64,000 nucleotides of DNA from Lachnospiraceae bacterium. GTDB lineage: Bacteria; Bacillota; Clostridia; Lachnospirales; Lachnospiraceae. The number at the start of each line of letters is the position of its first letter. Position 1 is the stretch's first letter. A program made the translations under genes and the position numbers. The notes below the pieces were generated by a model. The model was given only the letters and a program-made list of their open reading frames with translations. It searched no databases and was not told where the DNA came from. Where the stretch lies: assembly GCA_017470985.1 (NCBI GenBank), contig JAFUXA010000014.1, positions 184,196 to 248,195 of the forward strand, read 5' to 3'. This document shows, piece after piece, positions 61,773-64,000 of the stretch.

Positions 61773-62861
61773 ATGATTACTCACAAAGATCATTTTCACG
61801 GTAGTGATTTAGAAAAAATCGAAAAGATTTACGGAATCAAAAAGGAGGATATAATAAGCTTTTCAGCCAATGTAAATCCTCTTGGAATTTCTCCTCTCAT
61901 GCGAGAGAGATTAACTTCCAATTTAGATTGCATCTCCACATATCCCGACAGAGAATATACTGCTCTTCGAGATAGCATAGGCAATTATAATAATTGTGAT
62001 GCCAATGATGTAATTGTAGGAAATGGTACAACAGAACTAATCTCACTTTTCATTGAAATCATGCATCCAAAAAAGGCTATTGTATTGGGTCCTACATACT
62101 CAGAGTATGAGCGCGAGGTAACTCTCAACGGCGGCACAACCCTATACTATCCTCTTAAGGCAGAGAATGATTTTGAATTGGACATCAATCATTTCACATC
62201 CAAGCTGGATGCCTCAATTGATATGATTATACTTTGCAACCCCAACAATCCAACCTCATCATCTATTCCAAAATCAGATATGAGACATATTTTGGATGTG
62301 TGTAAGGAAAATGATATCTATGTATTGGTTGATGAAACTTATGTGGAATTTGTTGATAATATTAATGCTATCAGTTCTGTATCACTATGCACTTACTATA
62401 ACAATATTATTGTACTTCGAGGCACTTCCAAATTCTTCGCATCACCAGGACTTAGACTTGGATATGCCATTACCGGCAACAAAGATCTCAAGAAAGAGAT
62501 TCTAAAGCGCCAGGACCCATGGTCTATCAACTCTTTGGCTGATATTGCCGGACAGATTATGTTCTCAGATGAGAAATATATTAATGACACTCGAAGCTTA
62601 GTATCTGCTGAAAAAAACAGAATGTACGAATTATTCAGCAAGGATGACAGATTCAGACCTTACAAGCCGTCTGCCAATTTTATGCTTATTGAAATATTAG
62701 ACAATGATCTGGATAGTGAGATACTCTTTGAACAGGCAATAAGAGAAAATCTCATGATTAGAGATTGTTCTACCTTCCCATTTCTCAGCAATAAATTCAT
62801 TAGATTCTGTTTCATGAATCCTGAGGATAATGACAGGTTAGCACAGTGCTTAATGAGATAA
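61773..62861 (+). CDS. PLP-dependent aminotransferase, CobD/HisC type
   Basis: 362 residues, fold-type I. The start HFHGSDLEKIEKIYGIKKEDIISFSANVNPLG resembles threonine-phosphate decarboxylase CobD and HisC. The PLP pocket is complete: Asn156-Pro (CNPNNPTSS), Asp187 (VLVDETYVEF), the Schiff-base Lys220 (RGTSKFFASPGLRLGY) and Arg228. Likely substrates are a phosphorylated amino alcohol or imidazole compound; in this family CobD makes aminopropanol phosphate for cobamides. No cobalamin or histidine genes are nearby, so a variant role is possible. Start ATG has AAAGGAG upstream, and it has its own promoter. Confidence 0.88.
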   Translation: MITHKDHFHGSDLEKIEKIYGIKKEDIISFSANVNPLGISPLMRERLTSNLDCISTYPDREYTALRDSIGNYNNCDANDVIVGNGTTELISLFIEIMHPKKAIVLGPTYSEYEREVTLNGGTTLYYPLKAENDFELDINHFTSKLDASIDMIILCNPNNPTSSSIPKSDMRHILDVCKENDIYVLVDETYVEFVDNINAISSVSLCTYYNNIIVLRGTSKFFASPGLRLGYAITGNKDLKKEILKRQDPWSINSLADIAGQIMFSDEKYINDTRSLVSAEKNRMYELFSKDDRFRPYKPSANFMLIEILDNDLDSEILFEQAIRENLMIRDCSTFPFLSNKFIRFCFMNPEDNDRLAQCLMR

Positions 62862-62871
62862 TGTAATCAAA

Positions 62872-62910
62872 AAGGATTAGAAAATCATTTCCTATGATCT
62901 TCTAATCCTT
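62872..62910. terminator. Bidirectional terminator hairpin
   Basis: AAGGATTAGA (62872-62881) with TCTAATCCTT (62901-62910), extended by ATCAT/ATGAT in the inner part. On the minus strand it is followed by TTTTTGATT and on the plus strand by ATTTTATTTA. It lies between two convergent genes. Confidence 0.82.
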
Positions 62911-62913
62911 ATT

Positions 62914-64000
62914 TTATTTAGCTCCTTCTTTTTTGAAAACAACTAATACTGTCTTCATTAGAATCTTGATATCTGACCATATAGACCAGGTCTTGATATA
63001 TTCATTATCCAAAGCTACAACTTCTTCAAAATCTGTGATATTATTTCTACCACTAACCTGCCACAATCCGGTGATACCCGGTTTGAAGCTAAGGCGCATC
63101 TTGTGATGAGGTGAGTATTGTTTAAACTCATCCACTGTAGGTGGTCTTGTTCCCACCAGGCTCATATCTCCAAGCAATACATTAATAAACTGTGGAAATT
63201 CATCAATACTTGTCCGTCTGATTTTCTCACCAATACCAGGCAACACTCTAGGATCATCCTCCATCTTGAACATGAGACCATCCATCTCATTTTCCTTCAT
63301 AAGTTCTTTCTTACGATCCTCTGCATCCATATACATGGAACGGAATTTATATAAATCAAATTCCCTGCCGTTTTTGCCAATACGCTTCTGTTTAAATAGA
63401 ACCGGTCCCGGATCAGCCTTTTTAATCTTCGGTGCCACATACAGATATAAGATTCCTGTCAATAGCAATCCGATTATCGCACCAATAATATCTATAAATC
63501 TCTTGATCCATATAAGCCATACTTCAGTCATCTGATTGCTTGTTGTAACAACCATATGACCACCAATTCTCTCATTCATACGATTAGGAAGACGCTCTGT
63601 ATTCATCATGAGACATACATGAACTACAACTCCAAGTTCCAACAGATAGTCTACAATCTCATTCTGCTTCTTACCTGAACCAACACTAAGATATGCTTCA
63701 TCTACTACAGCCTCAACCAGATAGTCCTTCAGCTCATCAGCATTACATACTACCTTCTCTCGCTCGATGTATTCACCTTTCATATCCTTGTCTATGATAC
63801 ACACACCACAGAGTTCAAATAAATCATATGGCCTCTTATTGAATTCTCTGATTATCTCCGCTGCTGTCTCTTCTTTTGCTATAAGAATCATCTTGGATAA
63901 ATCATGAGTTGATAAAATCTGATTTCTGATAAATCTCTTCCAAACTATTCTCTCTGCATATATGAAATACAGAGATATAATTCCAGTTAAACCAAAATAC
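62914..64000 (-). CDS. Polyprenyl-phosphate sugar phosphotransferase (partial, N-terminus outside window)
   Basis: At least 362 residues; the frame stays open to the right edge (no stop in 63892-64000), so the true start lies outside, and the ATG at 63891 is internal. The visible N-terminal end has a hydrophobic stretch (GLTGIISLYFIYAERI), then a CoA-binding-like Rossmann domain (about 35-145). A membrane segment (about 170-195) precedes the bacterial sugar transferase domain (GPVLFKQKRIGKNGREFDLYKFRSM, RRTSIDEFPQFINVLLGDMSLVGTRPP, KPGITGLWQVSGRN). It transfers a sugar-1-phosphate to undecaprenyl phosphate, the first step of exopolysaccharide or capsule synthesis. Confidence 0.93.
   Translation of the reverse strand, partial: YFGLTGIISLYFIYAERIVWKRFIRNQILSTHDLSKMILIAKEETAAEIIREFNKRPYDLFELCGVCIIDKDMKGEYIEREKVVCNADELKDYLVEAVVDEAYLSVGSGKKQNEIVDYLLELGVVVHVCLMMNTERLPNRMNERIGGHMVVTTSNQMTEVWLIWIKRFIDIIGAIIGLLLTGILYLYVAPKIKKADPGPVLFKQKRIGKNGREFDLYKFRSMYMDAEDRKKELMKENEMDGLMFKMEDDPRVLPGIGEKIRRTSIDEFPQFINVLLGDMSLVGTRPPTVDEFKQYSPHHKMRLSFKPGITGLWQVSGRNNITDFEEVVALDNEYIKTWSIWSDIKILMKTVLVVFKKEGAK

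Noticed and set aside
63891-63891. ATG at 63891 as the start of the sugar transferase
   Set aside because: The frame is open to the window edge and encodes hydrophobic sequence expected in the family, so the gene is simply cut off.

Overview
The window is a compact, low-to-moderate GC chromosomal segment from a motile Clostridia bacterium, most likely a member of the Lachnospiraceae (Roseburia/Butyrivibrio/Lachnospira type). The evidence is a single long flagellar-chemotaxis operon ending next to rpsB-tsf, CodY with topA-dprA-comM directly upstream of flgB, a FliY-type switch with CheC and CheD, and a DUF5716/DUF5717 gene cluster. The family and taxon calls come from recognising protein sequence by eye; no search was run. 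No rRNA, tRNA, insertion sequence, prophage or CRISPR array was seen.

Layout, read mostly on the minus strand (right to left). 64000-62914: a polyprenyl-phosphate sugar transferase cut by the window edge. 61773-62861 (plus): a PLP aminotransferase of the CobD/HisC type. 61659-52531: a five-gene operon of unknown function (DUF5717 giant, Hsp70-like DUF5716, helical-repeat protein, membrane coiled-coil protein, cNMP-barrel protein), with its own promoter and a strong terminator. 52370-50960: a VTC-type polyphosphate polymerase domain protein and a DUF4956 membrane protein, followed by gltX and a UvrD-like helicase. 47096-47422 (plus): a DUF1292 protein. 46979-43558: a GH13 protein lacking its catalytic residues, DUF5662 and trpS. 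43370-37490: comM, dprA, topA, codY.

37169-2493 holds the flagellar region, all on the minus strand: flgB flgC fliE fliF fliG fliH fliI fliJ motE-like fliK flgD TIGR02530-type flgE; then an internal terminator and new promoter; then motA motB fliL fliM fliY cheY fliO fliP fliQ fliR flhB flhA flhF flhG PilZ cheB cheA cheW cheC cheD, a small membrane protein, sigD/fliA, a FapA-like protein, two poorly known proteins and an MltG-N-like protein. It covers basal body, rod, hook, export gate, stator, switch and chemotaxis signalling, ending with the sigma factor for late genes. Flagellin, hook-associated proteins, chemoreceptors and cheR are not here. Next come rpsB and tsf behind a separate promoter and a structured leader, and last the start of an ApbE-type lipoprotein gene.

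Regulation visible in the sequence: a 14/15 match to the CodY box abuts the codY promoter, and a 12/15 match lies between codY and the flagellar operon. This suggests that CodY autoregulates and ties motility to nutrient state. A PilZ protein inside the operon suggests cyclic-di-GMP input.

The best candidates for new biology are the Hsp70-like/DUF5717 five-gene system, the catalytically dead GH13 protein encoded ahead of trpS, the CheB with a degenerate receiver domain, and the structured rpsB leader.
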